42,364 nt of DNA, taken from the NCBI GenBank assembly GCA_026713745.1, contig JAPONU010000155.1, positions 1 through 42,364 of the forward strand, read 5' to 3'. Shown here piece by piece: positions 24,101-33,909 of this stretch. The position numbers and the translations under genes are program-made. This DNA is from a bacterium. Its GTDB lineage: Bacteria; Actinomycetota; Acidimicrobiia; Acidimicrobiales; CATQHL01. The stretch's first letter is position 1. Every line of letters begins with the position of its first letter. The notes below the pieces were generated by a model. It saw only the letters and a list, made by a program, of their open reading frames with translations. It had not been told where the DNA came from and made no database searches.

Positions 24101-25733
24101 GGATGGCGTCGAGGGGTGGGTTGGTGACCTGCGCGAACAACTGCTGGAAATAGTCGTACAGCATGCGCGAGCGCTTCGAGAGCACGGCCACCGGCGTGTC
24201 GGTGCCCATGGATCCGAGAGCTTCCTTGCCGTCCCGGGCCATCGGGGCGACGAGGATGCGCAGTTCCTCGTGGGTGTAGCCGAAGGTCAGTTGGCGGCGG
24301 CGCAGCAGCGGCTCGGCGGCGCTGCGGCCGGCGGACACCGCCGGCAGGTCACCCAGGCGGACCTGGTTGTCCTTCAGCCATGAGCCGTAAGGCCTGGCGC
24401 CGGCCAGGTCGTGCTTGATCTCGTGGTCGCGGACGATCCGGCCCTGGGTTGTGTCCACGAGGAACATCCGTCCCGGTTGCAGACGACCCTTCTCGACGAT
24501 GCGATCGGGCGCGATGTCCAGCACCCCGACCTCGGAGGCCATGACCACGAGGTCGTCGTCGGTGACCCAATAGCGGCTCGGCCGCAGGCCGTTGCGATCC
24601 AGGACCGCCCCTATGACCGTGCCGTCGGTGAAGGCGATTGACGCCGGGCCGTCCCAAGGTTCCATGAGCGAGGCGTGGTAGCGGTAGAACGCCTTGAGGT
24701 CCGGCGCCATGGACTCGTGGTTCTCCCACGGTTCGGGGATCATCATGAGTACCGCCTCGGGCAGCGAGTAACCACCAAGACAAAGCAACTCGAGGCACTC
24801 GTCGAAGCGGGCGGTATCGCTGGCACCGGGCGTGCAGATCGGGAAGATGCGCTCCAGCGCGCCGCCGGCGAAATGATCCGAGGCAAGCAGCGCCTCGCGG
24901 GCGCGCATCCAGTTCTGGTTCCCCTGCACGGTGTTGATCTCGCCGTTGTGGACGATCATCCGGTAGGGATGAGCAAGAGGCCAGGAGGGGAACGTGTTCG
25001 TGGAGAATCGGCTGTGCACCATGGCCAGGCCGCTCCGGAGCCGCTCGTCGAGCAGGTCCGGGTAGAACTCCGTGAGCTGGGGCACCACGAGCATGCCCTT
25101 GTAGACGAAGGTCCGTGCCGAGAGGCTGGGAAAGTAGACGCCCTCGTGCGCCAGGCTCATCGATCCGAGCATCTCGCCGCTGGTTGGATCCTCGTTGGCG
25201 TCCAGTTCGTGGCGGATGCGGCGCCGGCAGATGTAGGCGCGGCGGTCCAGATCGATGCCGCTCAGCCCGTCGCCGGCGATGAAGAGTTGGCGGAAGTGCG
25301 GCATGGTGCGCCGGGCCCCGGCACCCAGCATGGTCGGATCGGTGGGGATCTCGCGCCAACCGAGGACCTGCAGGTTCTCCGAGGCCACGATCCCTTCGAC
25401 GACGGCGCACGCCTCGGCGGCCAGGGACGCGTCGTGGGGCAGGAAGGCGATCCCGGTGGCGTAGGCGCCGGGCGCCGGCAGTTCGAAGTCCACGACTTCC
25501 CTGAAGAAGGCGTCCGGTACCTGGACCAGGATCCCCGCGCCGTCCCCGCTGTTCACTTCCGCGCCGAGGGCACCGCGGTGTTCGAGGTTCCCCAGCGAAC
25601 GCAGGGCCAGATCCACGATGCGGTGACTGGGGCGACCGTGCAGATCCACCACGAAGCCCACGCCGCAGGAGTCGTGCTCGAACTCGGGGTTGTACAGGCC
25701 CTGCGGCGGCGGAAGGTCGGGTGTCGTCGGCAT
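21129..25733 (-). CDS. gltB: Glutamate synthase large subunit
   Basis: It converts glutamine and 2-oxoglutarate into two glutamates, the main ammonia assimilation route with glutamine synthetase. The 1534-residue product is normal. A short propeptide (about 22 residues) precedes HDSCGVGF, whose Cys becomes the N-terminal nucleophile of the glutaminase domain; EHRGALGAEVNSGDGAGI follows. The FMN-binding synthase domain is in the middle (GAKPGEGGQLPGHKV, SGHDGGTGASP). The 3Fe-4S Cys residues are in CVMMRVCHLDTCPVG. The C-terminal beta-helix has repeated Gly motifs. ATG 25733 is preferred; GTG 25751 would add six residues. A promoter with a hairpin-bearing leader lies upstream. Confidence 0.97.
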   Translation of the reverse strand: MPTTPDLPPPQGLYNPEFEHDSCGVGFVVDLHGRPSHRIVDLALRSLGNLEHRGALGAEVNSGDGAGILVQVPDAFFREVVDFELPAPGAYATGIAFLPHDASLAAEACAVVEGIVASENLQVLGWREIPTDPTMLGAGARRTMPHFRQLFIAGDGLSGIDLDRRAYICRRRIRHELDANEDPTSGEMLGSMSLAHEGVYFPSLSARTFVYKGMLVVPQLTEFYPDLLDERLRSGLAMVHSRFSTNTFPSWPLAHPYRMIVHNGEINTVQGNQNWMRAREALLASDHFAGGALERIFPICTPGASDTARFDECLELLCLGGYSLPEAVLMMIPEPWENHESMAPDLKAFYRYHASLMEPWDGPASIAFTDGTVIGAVLDRNGLRPSRYWVTDDDLVVMASEVGVLDIAPDRIVEKGRLQPGRMFLVDTTQGRIVRDHEIKHDLAGARPYGSWLKDNQVRLGDLPAVSAGRSAAEPLLRRRQLTFGYTHEELRILVAPMARDGKEALGSMGTDTPVAVLSKRSRMLYDYFQQLFAQVTNPPLDAIREEIITSVYGWLGPEGNLLDPQPESCRQILIDHPVLTNEQLARLIDIDHVNPAFRTAVIDCLYPTAEGGPGLRSALDRIRAEVGEAIDSGANLIVLSDRFSDETLAPMPSLLSVGAVHQHLVRERKRTQVGLIVESGDAREVHHMCLLLGYGATAINPYLALESIADLIADGAHGLGDLDTDEAHRRYIKACDKGILKVLSKMGISTVRSYVGAQIFEAVGLGHRLVMDCFSGTISRLGGIGYSHLAREVELRHRLAYAPNEVERAHRDLELGGEYQWRREGEFHLFNPETVFKLQHATREGRFDIFGQYSSAVDEQSQNLGTLRGLFKLRTERCNPVPLEEVEPVGEIVKRFATGAMSYGSISAEAHETLAIAMNRIGGKSNTGEGGEDPRRYVRDANGDYRRSAVKQAASGRFGVTSQYLVEADDIQIKMAQGAKPGEGGQLPGHKVWPWIAEVRHSTPGVGLISPPPHHDIYSIEDLAQLIHDLKNANPRARIHVKLVSELGVGTVAAGVSKAHADVVLISGHDGGTGASPLTSIKHAGTPWELGLAETQQTLLLNDLRDRIVVQVDGQLKTGRDVIIAALLGAEEFGFATAPLVVMGCVMMRVCHLDTCPVGIATQNPELREKFAGRAEFVVNFMEFVAGEVRETLARLGFRKLTDAVGRADLLDVTGAVNHWKAEGLDLSPMFHMPEVPSGSHRYCVNEQDHGLDRALDNELIRLAAPALTEREPVRIDLPIRNVNRTVGTMLGYEITRRWGPEGLPEGTIDVRFGGSAGNSFGAFVPRGVTLRLFGDANDYLGKGLSGGRIVARPHRTARFCAEENVLAGNVILYGATGGEVFLRGVVGERFCVRNSGAVAVAEGVGDHACEYMTGGRAVILGPTGRNFGAGMSGGIAYVYDPDGTFPLRVNHEMVDLDPMSEEDRSWLAERLNLHHEETGSELAGRMLADPDVHLEMFVKVMPKDYKRVTEATERAARTGTDVQAVVMAAAHD

Positions 25734-25843
25734 CTGGTCTCGTCTCGTCACGCTCGGTCTGCGTTGTCGATGGAGGCGCGCCGCAGGTGTGGGGAGGCTT
25801 CAATCAGCGCGCCCGTGCCGGCCGGCATCGTCGGCGACCGATC

Positions 25844-25864
25844 CCCTGCGTGGTTCACGCAGGG
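25844..25864. promoter_or_regulatory. Perfect palindrome in the gltB leader
   Basis: CCCTGCGTG and CACGCAGGG form a nine-base-pair stem with a three-base loop. It begins at the expected transcript start for gltB, about 110 bases before its ATG, and follows trkH. It may be an operator, a structured 5' end, or a trkH terminator. Confidence 0.5.
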
Positions 25865-25870
25865 AACTTC

Positions 25871-25899
25871 ATCCTACCGAGAGGCCCTTGCGGGGCCAA
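25871..25899 (-). promoter_or_regulatory. Probable gltB promoter
   Basis: On the minus strand, TTGGCC (25899-25894), a 17-base spacer and TAGGAT (25876-25871). This is the clearest two-box promoter in the window. A small hairpin (GGCCC/GGGCC, 25883-25897) overlaps its -35 region and could end trkH transcription. Confidence 0.5.
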
Positions 25900-25948
25900 G
25901 ATCCGTCCTCCGGGCGCGGGCGGGCTCGAGCGGGATCGGCCGTGACGT

Positions 25949-27490
25949 CTAGTGGCGCCGGAGCAGGTGGCGCACGATCACCGCCGCGCCCAGGAGGACA
26001 GCGGTGATCTCGAGTCGACCGACGATCATCAGGCCGGCGAGCACCAGGCGCGCCGGGCGGGCGAAGACCGTGAAGTCAGAGGACGGGCCGGCCTCGCCGA
26101 GGGCCGGGCCCATGTTGGACAGGGCGCTGATCACACCGGAGACCGCGGTGACCGGATCGGCGCCGAGGGACGCCACGATCAGCGTCCCCACACCGAAGGA
26201 CATGATGTAGAGGGTCCCGAATCCCAGTACCCGCCCGACGGTGGGCTCGGGGATGACCGCGCCGCCCAGCTTGACCGGCACGACCGAGCGAGGTCTGCGG
26301 GCCAGGCGGACCGTGCGCAGGGCGTGCGCGGCGGAGATCTGGGCGCGGAACACCTTCATCCCCCCCGAGGTGGAGCCCGCCCCCCCGCCGATCAGCATCA
26401 GCACCCCCAGCACCACCTGCGCCGGCGGCGTCCAGGCGGCGAAGTCTCCCAGCCCGCCGGGGCGGATGTTGTGAAATCCGCCGCTGGTGGCCAGCGTCAC
26501 CACGTTGAAGAAGGCGTCGCGCAGCGAGAGGCCGAACGACGCCCCCTGGCGCACCCACAGCAGCAGCGTGATGACCATCGTGGCGGAGGCGAGGATCTTC
26601 AGGAACAGCATCTGGTCGCGGGCCCGCCCGTAGGCCCGCCAGTCCCCCCGCAGCGCCCGGTAGTGGAGGCTGAAGCTCATCGCCCCGGCGATCATCCCGG
26701 TGGCCATCACCAGCTCTGCCCCGAGCGACTCGAAGTGGCCGATCGAACCGCCATAGGGCGAGAAGCCCCCGGTGCCCGCCGCACTGAGAGCGTGCGCCAC
26801 GGCGTCGTAGAGACTCACTCCCGGAACGGCGAAGAGCGCCACGGCGATCGCCGCGGTGAGTCCGGCGTAGACCAGCCAGAGGCGCTTGGCGGTGCCGCTG
26901 ATGCGCGGCGCCAGGCGGTCGCTCTCGGGGCCGGGCGTCTCGGCGCGCATCAGTTCCTGGCCGCCCACGCCCAGCAGTGGCAGCACGCTCACCGCCAGCA
27001 CGACCATCCCCATCCCGCCGTACCACTGGGTGAGCTGGCGCCACAGCAGCAGGCCGCGGCCGTGGGAGTCGATGTCGGTCAGCACCGTCGAGCCCGAGGC
27101 GGTGAACCCCGAGATCGACTCGAACAGCGCCGAGTCCCACTGCGACCAGCCGAGGACATCGGCGTCCAGCACGTACGGCAGGGCGCCCAGGACCGAGCAC
27201 GACAGCCAGGTCCACACGACGACGGGGAACACGTCGGAGGGTCGCACATCGTCGGGAGGCCCGAACCCCGCGAAGAGGATCATCCCGACGGTGCCCGTGA
27301 TCAGCGCAGCGACGAGCAACGGCCTCTCGCCGTCGGAGGTCAGCGAGCCCCATTCCACGAGCGTCGCAATGAGCATGCCCGGGACGAGGAACAGGAGGGC
27401 CAGACCGACGACGTGCAACGAGAGGTTCTCGCGGTGCGGGGGCCGTGGCACGAGCGAGAGCTCGGGGACGGCCCGGAACACTCGTCTCAT
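25949..27490 (-). CDS. trkH: Trk-type potassium uptake channel subunit TrkH
   Basis: An inner-membrane K+ translocating subunit that works with the ring protein TrkA. From ATG 27490 it has 513 residues. All four pore loops have their filter Gly: SGFTASGSTV, SAAGTGGFSPYGG, TLATSGGFHNI and ALSNMGPALG. The gating loop reads GGGAGSTSGGMKVFR, and the conserved GRLE near the end is present, so it should be a working channel. The ATG overlaps the stop of the second trkH as ATGA, favouring equal synthesis. The longer frame to 27994 is a shadow of that gene. The gltB promoter follows. Confidence 0.94.
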   Translation of the reverse strand: MRRVFRAVPELSLVPRPPHRENLSLHVVGLALLFLVPGMLIATLVEWGSLTSDGERPLLVAALITGTVGMILFAGFGPPDDVRPSDVFPVVVWTWLSCSVLGALPYVLDADVLGWSQWDSALFESISGFTASGSTVLTDIDSHGRGLLLWRQLTQWYGGMGMVVLAVSVLPLLGVGGQELMRAETPGPESDRLAPRISGTAKRLWLVYAGLTAAIAVALFAVPGVSLYDAVAHALSAAGTGGFSPYGGSIGHFESLGAELVMATGMIAGAMSFSLHYRALRGDWRAYGRARDQMLFLKILASATMVITLLLWVRQGASFGLSLRDAFFNVVTLATSGGFHNIRPGGLGDFAAWTPPAQVVLGVLMLIGGGAGSTSGGMKVFRAQISAAHALRTVRLARRPRSVVPVKLGGAVIPEPTVGRVLGFGTLYIMSFGVGTLIVASLGADPVTAVSGVISALSNMGPALGEAGPSSDFTVFARPARLVLAGLMIVGRLEITAVLLGAAVIVRHLLRRH

Positions 27491-29007
27491 GAACGCGCCC
27501 TGCGACCGTTGGATCGCTCGGCCGCCAGCAGGCGGCGCATCCCCGTCACGGCCCCTCCTGCCACCACGACCAGCGGGAAGAAGGCCAGCCTCCCCAGCGC
27601 CATGAGCACCGCCAGAACGCTCCGCTCGACGCCGCCCAGTGCACCCAGGTCGGCGCCGGGTGCGGGACCCATCGTGGCCAGCGCGCTGATGGCGGCGCCG
27701 GCGGCGGCCCAGAGATCCATGCCGGCGAGGCTCAGGCCGAATATCCCGGCCAGGACGGCCACCGCGAACAGGATCTGGAAGCCGTTCAGCAGGGCCAGCG
27801 GCCTCTCGCCCACCGAACGCCGGCCGATCTTCACCACGTGCACCGTGTGGGGGTGGATCTCGGTGACCAGTTCCCGGTAGGCGTAGCGGGCCGCGGCGAT
27901 GGCGCGGCGCATCTGGAAGCCGCCGCCGGCGGTGCCGGCCATCCCGCCGGTGGCAATCAGCGCCACCAGCAGCGTCTGCGCGCCCCAGGACCAACCGGAC
28001 CAGCCGGCGGGCTCGAAGCCGGTGCTGCTCGACGCGGCGGTCACGGTGACGGCGGCCCGCCGCAGCGCCCCCGGGTCGCCGTCACTCCAGGTCAGCGCGG
28101 TGACCACCGCGGTCCCCACCGCCAGCACCAGCAGGTAGGCGCGGAGTTCGAAGGAGCGCCACAACACCCCCCAGCGGCCCCGCACCGCCCACCAGAGCGT
28201 CACCACGCTCACACCGGCGAGCGCCATGAAGACCGTGGCCACCGATTCGATGGCCGTCGAATCGAAGTACCCCAGGCCGCCGGGATGGTTGCCGAAGCCC
28301 CCCGTGGACACGGTCGTGAAGGCGTAGCCGAAGGCATCGAGCGAACCCATGCCGGCAATGGCGTAGGCGGCCGCACAGAGCCCTCCGACAATGCAGTAGA
28401 CGATGGCGATCCGGCGAAGTTGTGTCCCGAACGGCGGGGCCGAGGCACGGTCGGGCAGACCGGCGTTGTCGCCGGGCAGGACGAGCGCCGAAACGTGAAG
28501 AGGAAGCGCCGCAGCCAGCAAAGCCAGGGCCGCGAATCCGCCGAGCCACTGCGTCAGCGCTCGCCAGAAGAGCACCGCGACCGGCAGTGACTCGAGTTCG
28601 GACAGGACGCTGATGTTGGTCGTGGCGAACCCGGCGACCGACTCGAAGATGGCGTCGGGCAGCGATCCCGTCGCACCGGTCAGCAGGTACGCCACCGTCG
28701 AGAGCGCGATCATCATGAACCAGGCGCTGCAGGCGGCGGTGAAAATTGCCATGGGCGGCGGGCGAGACGGGACGCGCGCCCGTCGCACGCAGAACCCGGC
28801 GGCGGCACCGCAGCCGACACCCAACCCGACCAGCGCCGCTGCGGGGGCCCGCTCCGCCAACCCGACCAGCCCGGACAGCACCAGTCCGCCGCCGCAGGCG
28901 ACGGTCGCCCATCCCGAGGCCCAGAGCGCCAGGTCGGTGCTCGCTCGGGAGGGAGTCCGCTTGGCGGTGGAGCCGCGTCTCGCCGGCGGGTCCGCCGCGG
29001 CTCTCAC
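27487..29007 (-). CDS. Divergent second TrkH-like subunit with altered selectivity filter
   Basis: A 506-residue TrkH paralogue between trkA and the normal trkH, overlapping both (GTGA before, ATGA after). Membrane segments and pore loops 2-4 keep the filter Gly (STGGFGNHPGG, SSSTGFEPAG, LATMGPAPG). Loop 1 reads AGFATTNISV: the Gly expected after TT is Asn. The gating loop is GGMAGTAGGGFQ, with Gln replacing the usual Lys, and the GRLE motif is GRLA. In TrkH/HKT proteins the loop-1 residue helps set K+ versus Na+ selectivity (family knowledge). It may form a heterodimer with the normal subunit, or carry a different ion; both are inferences. It has no frameshift and appears intact. Confidence 0.9.
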   Translation of the reverse strand: MRAAADPPARRGSTAKRTPSRASTDLALWASGWATVACGGGLVLSGLVGLAERAPAAALVGLGVGCGAAAGFCVRRARVPSRPPPMAIFTAACSAWFMMIALSTVAYLLTGATGSLPDAIFESVAGFATTNISVLSELESLPVAVLFWRALTQWLGGFAALALLAAALPLHVSALVLPGDNAGLPDRASAPPFGTQLRRIAIVYCIVGGLCAAAYAIAGMGSLDAFGYAFTTVSTGGFGNHPGGLGYFDSTAIESVATVFMALAGVSVVTLWWAVRGRWGVLWRSFELRAYLLVLAVGTAVVTALTWSDGDPGALRRAAVTVTAASSSTGFEPAGWSGWSWGAQTLLVALIATGGMAGTAGGGFQMRRAIAAARYAYRELVTEIHPHTVHVVKIGRRSVGERPLALLNGFQILFAVAVLAGIFGLSLAGMDLWAAAGAAISALATMGPAPGADLGALGGVERSVLAVLMALGRLAFFPLVVVAGGAVTGMRRLLAAERSNGRRARS

Positions 29008-30344
29008 TCGAAAGTTTTCCGGGCTGCGGCGACCGCTTTGGGACGGGCGAAGACCACGAGGTGATCCTGTTCGGCCAGGACCGTGTGACCTCGGCCGATC
29101 ATCGAGGTTCCGTCGCGGACCACCGCCGCGATGAGGACGTCCTTGGGCAGGTGGAGGTCGCTGATCCGCTGGCCGTGCACACCGCTGCCGTCGGCGACCG
29201 TCAGCTCCAGGACCTCGACGTCCATGTCCAGGTAGGTGGCCACCTGGACGCCCCCGCGGATGATCCGCATCACGCCGTTGGCGCAGGCGGTGCGCGGCGA
29301 CAGGGCGCCGTCGATGCCGAGCGTGCGCAGCAGCGGCAGGAACTCGAGGCGGTGCAGCAGGGCGATCGTCTCGGGCACTCCCATCGACTTGGCGTACAGG
29401 CAGGCCAGGATGTTGTCCTCGTCGTTGCCGGTGACCGCGATCACGGCATCGTGGTCACCGACCCGTTCCTGCTCGAGCAACTCGGCGTCGGTGATGTCGC
29501 CCTCGAGGATGAGCACGTCGTCGAGTGCTTCGGCGAGCTTGCGGGCACGTTCGGGGTCCCGCTCCACGAGGCACACCTCCGAGTGCATCTCCACGAGCCG
29601 TCTCGCCACCATCTCGCCGGTGCGGCCACCGCCGAGGAGCATCACCCGGTGGGCACGGGCGTCGGCCAGCCCGAGCAGGCGCCGGAGCTCGTTGGAGGAC
29701 GTTCCCAGATCCACGATCCGGACGAGGTCGCCGGGCTGGAGCACCATGTCCCGGCGCGGGATCACCGTGCGGTCACCCCGGGATACGGCCCCGATGAGGA
29801 ACTCCCAGTCGGATCCGTAGGGGGCGAAGCTGTCCGAGAGGGGCCGGCCCGCCAGCGGTGAGTCGGGGCGCAGGACGGTGCCGATGACGGTGACACGGTC
29901 GTCGGCGAGCATGTTTATCTCGCTGGCGCCCGGGTAGTCGAGGAGGTGGAGGATCTCCACCGCGGTCTCCTCGTCGGGATCGATGACCTCGTCGGCTCCT
30001 GCCGCCCGCACCAGTTCGGCCGCTCCCGGCGCCCGCAGGGCGGCGGCCTCGATGCGGGCGATCCTCCGCGGCACACCCGCCTGGCGTGCCAGCATGCACG
30101 CCACGAGGTTGGCCTCGTCGTCGGTGGTGACGGCCACGAGCAGGTCGGCGTCACCGATGCCGGCGGCAGCCATGACGTCGGGGTGGCTGCCGCTGCCGCT
30201 GACCACGAGGGCATCGATGTGCTGCTCCACGTGCCGGGCGCGCTCGGGATCCTGCTCGACGACGACCACGTGGTGGTTCTCCCTGGTGAGCCGGGCGGCG
30301 AGGTAGGAACCCACCTCGCCGGCGCCCACGATGACGACCTTCAT
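29004..30344 (-). CDS. trkA: Trk potassium system NAD-binding regulator TrkA
   Basis: A peripheral cytoplasmic protein that forms a nucleotide-sensing ring under TrkH and controls its opening. The 446-residue product has two tandem RCK units. The first begins VVIVGAGEVGSYLAARL with an acidic residue after the second strand (VVEQD), and the second begins VMLLGGGRTGEMVARRL with VERD. Each is followed by an RCK-C domain (about 140-220 and 365-440). The start has a strong Shine-Dalgarno sequence (GGGAGGAGAGGG). The stop overlaps the next trkH as GTGA. The order is trkA, divergent trkH, normal trkH, so one regulator probably serves two channel subunits. Confidence 0.95.
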   Translation of the reverse strand: MKVVIVGAGEVGSYLAARLTRENHHVVVVEQDPERARHVEQHIDALVVSGSGSHPDVMAAAGIGDADLLVAVTTDDEANLVACMLARQAGVPRRIARIEAAALRAPGAAELVRAAGADEVIDPDEETAVEILHLLDYPGASEINMLADDRVTVIGTVLRPDSPLAGRPLSDSFAPYGSDWEFLIGAVSRGDRTVIPRRDMVLQPGDLVRIVDLGTSSNELRRLLGLADARAHRVMLLGGGRTGEMVARRLVEMHSEVCLVERDPERARKLAEALDDVLILEGDITDAELLEQERVGDHDAVIAVTGNDEDNILACLYAKSMGVPETIALLHRLEFLPLLRTLGIDGALSPRTACANGVMRIIRGGVQVATYLDMDVEVLELTVADGSGVHGQRISDLHLPKDVLIAAVVRDGTSMIGRGHTVLAEQDHLVVFARPKAVAAARKTFE

Positions 30345-30426
30345 CGCCCTCTCCTCCCGCGGGTGCCGCCGGCGGCAGCCCGATCCGGCGGCTCGGCCCC
30401 TGTCTCCGGCGCCTCGCGGCCCGGAG

Positions 30427-31032
30427 TCAGTTCCATGGCGCTGCGGGGTGCCGGAAGCGGCGCACGCCCGCCGGCGAGACGAAGACGTCCACCGCCACGT
30501 CCTGGGGCCTGCGGCGCAACTCGGGGTCCCACTGGCAGACGTGGCCCACGCCCGCGAGCAGTGGCCCGCCGGGGGGAAGGGGCGCTCCGGGGGCCAGGCG
30601 GTAGGCCAGGGCCCGGTCGTAGTAGCCGCGGCCGCGGCCGGCGCGGGCGCCGCCGGGGCCGAAGAGCACGCCCGGAAGCAGGATGACGTCGTGGCCGAGC
30701 ACGTCGACCGGCTCGGGGCTCGGCGGCACGGGGATCCCGAAACGTCCCGTCACCAGGTCGGCGTCGCGGTCCCAGCGCACGAGGATCAACTCGCCGGTCT
30801 CGTCGATTGCCGGCACGGTGACGGTGGCGCCGTCGGCCCACAGGCGCGCCACAACGGGCCAGAGGCTGATCTCACCGTCGTCGGCGATGAAGGCGGCGAC
30901 GGTGCGGGCGGTCTGCATCTCGGGAAGTCCCCAGAGATGCGCCGCCAAGTCGGTGCTTGCCAGCGCCTGCACGTCGCCGGGAAGGCCGCGTCGCCGACGT
31001 CGCGCTCTCGCCTGTCGTGTGGACACCTCCAC
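30427..31032 (-). CDS. 5-formyltetrahydrofolate cyclo-ligase family protein
   Basis: It converts 5-formyl-THF to 5,10-methenyl-THF using ATP, returning a stored folate to the active pool. The 201-residue product has VAAFIADDGEISLWPVVARLWADGATVTVPAI in the first half. The ATP-binding signature is in PGVLFGPGGARAGRGRGYYDRAL, and DVAVDVFVSPAGV near the end is typical. GTG 31032 is seven bases after TAGAGT, so it is probably leaderless. The trk genes follow 82 bases downstream on the same strand; trkA has its own strong ribosome site, so the link may be only positional. Confidence 0.92.
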   Translation of the reverse strand: MEVSTRQARARRRRRGLPGDVQALASTDLAAHLWGLPEMQTARTVAAFIADDGEISLWPVVARLWADGATVTVPAIDETGELILVRWDRDADLVTGRFGIPVPPSPEPVDVLGHDVILLPGVLFGPGGARAGRGRGYYDRALAYRLAPGAPLPPGGPLLAGVGHVCQWDPELRRRPQDVAVDVFVSPAGVRRFRHPAAPWN

Positions 31033-31039
31033 TGATCGA

Positions 31040-31045
31040 ACTCTA
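31040..31045 (-). promoter_or_regulatory. Probable leaderless promoter -10 box for the cyclo-ligase gene
   Basis: TAGAGT on the minus strand, seven bases before GTG 31032. Confidence 0.55.
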
Positions 31046-31141
31046 GCGAGGTGACGGCGTCGGGATGATTCAAGCTCGCCGCGCGGCCCGAGGGCGGCGC
31101 ATCGAGCGTTGCGAAGCCGCCGGGCGGCGGAGGTCGGCTGC

Positions 31142-31174
31142 TAGCTTGCGGAGGACTTTTCGGAACCGAGGAGG
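31142..31174 (+). promoter_or_regulatory. Probable -10 box and strong ribosome binding site of the pyrophosphatase gene
   Basis: TAGCTT at 31142-31147 and AGGAGG at 31169-31174, eight bases before GTG 31183. Unlike most genes here, this one has a leader and a consensus Shine-Dalgarno sequence, consistent with high expression. Confidence 0.55.
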
Positions 31175-31182
31175 TCATAGGA

Positions 31183-33276
<2,094 letters not shown>

Positions 33277-33294
33277 GCCGGGTGCCGCGAGCCG

Positions 33295-33894
33295 GTGGAC
33301 CTCACCGAAGCTCTCGCGGCACTGCAGTTGACGCCCGGCGCCACCTGGCCGCAGGTGCGGGCCCGTTACCGGAGCCTGCTGCGGGCGAACCATCCGGACC
33401 TCACCGATGACCCCGGCGCGGCCGAGCGCACGGCGCGCCTGACCGCCGCCTACGCCGCTCTGCAGAAGGCGACAGGCAACGGCCGCCGACCGCTGCGGTC
33501 CCCGGCGGTCGCCGGCGGCCCATCGGGCGCTCCCGCCGCCCGGACAGCGCGCCGCAGTGGCCCGGAGCCGGCGAGCGGCCGCACCGGCCCGGGGCGCGCC
33601 ACCACCGAGGGACCTGGCACGACCGGCGCGGTCGTCGGCCGGCGTTCACCCACCGACGTGTTCGGGAGGCTCCGAGCGGCCGCTCCGGCGGTCGGCAACC
33701 TGAGTGGCGTCGATCCCGAGACGCTCACCCTGCAGATCCTCGTGGAGGTGCCCGGAGCCGCGCCGGCGCAACTTCTCGCCGAGGTCTCCCGGCGGGGTGC
33801 CGACACCGCCATCATGTTCACACTCGAGAGCCTCACGTCGGCGCCGGGGCCGCCGATCGAGGCAATAGTGAAGCGGTTGCTCGCCGCCCTCTGA
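33295..33894 (+). CDS. J-domain protein with unknown C-terminal domain
   Basis: A 199-residue protein. Residues 1-58 are a J-domain: RARYRSLLRANHPDLTDD carries the HPD motif that stimulates DnaK-type ATPases. There is no Gly/Phe or zinc-finger region, so it is not DnaJ itself. A Pro/Gly/Arg-rich linker (about 60-125) leads to a compact C-terminal domain (FGRLRAAAP... LQILVEVPGAAPAQLLAEVSRRG) that I do not recognise. It probably directs DnaK to one client. The GTG at 33295 is 18 bases after hppA, so the two may be co-transcribed. It is convergent with the dehydrogenase gene. Confidence 0.82.
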   Translation: MDLTEALAALQLTPGATWPQVRARYRSLLRANHPDLTDDPGAAERTARLTAAYAALQKATGNGRRPLRSPAVAGGPSGAPAARTARRSGPEPASGRTGPGRATTEGPGTTGAVVGRRSPTDVFGRLRAAAPAVGNLSGVDPETLTLQILVEVPGAAPAQLLAEVSRRGADTAIMFTLESLTSAPGPPIEAIVKRLLAAL

Positions 33895-33909
33895 GACCGA
33901 ATCCGCCGG

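Noticed and set aside
24349..25803. 484-residue minus-strand frame overlapping gltB
   Set aside because: It is out of frame with the conserved glutaminase domain and has no motifs.
25752..25870. Glutamine riboswitch in the gltB leader
   Set aside because: I could not find its conserved core; only a simple palindrome is present.
25952..27880. 642-residue plus-strand frame opposite trkH
   Set aside because: It is a His/Arg/Gly-rich shadow of the two trkH genes, with no recognisable domain.
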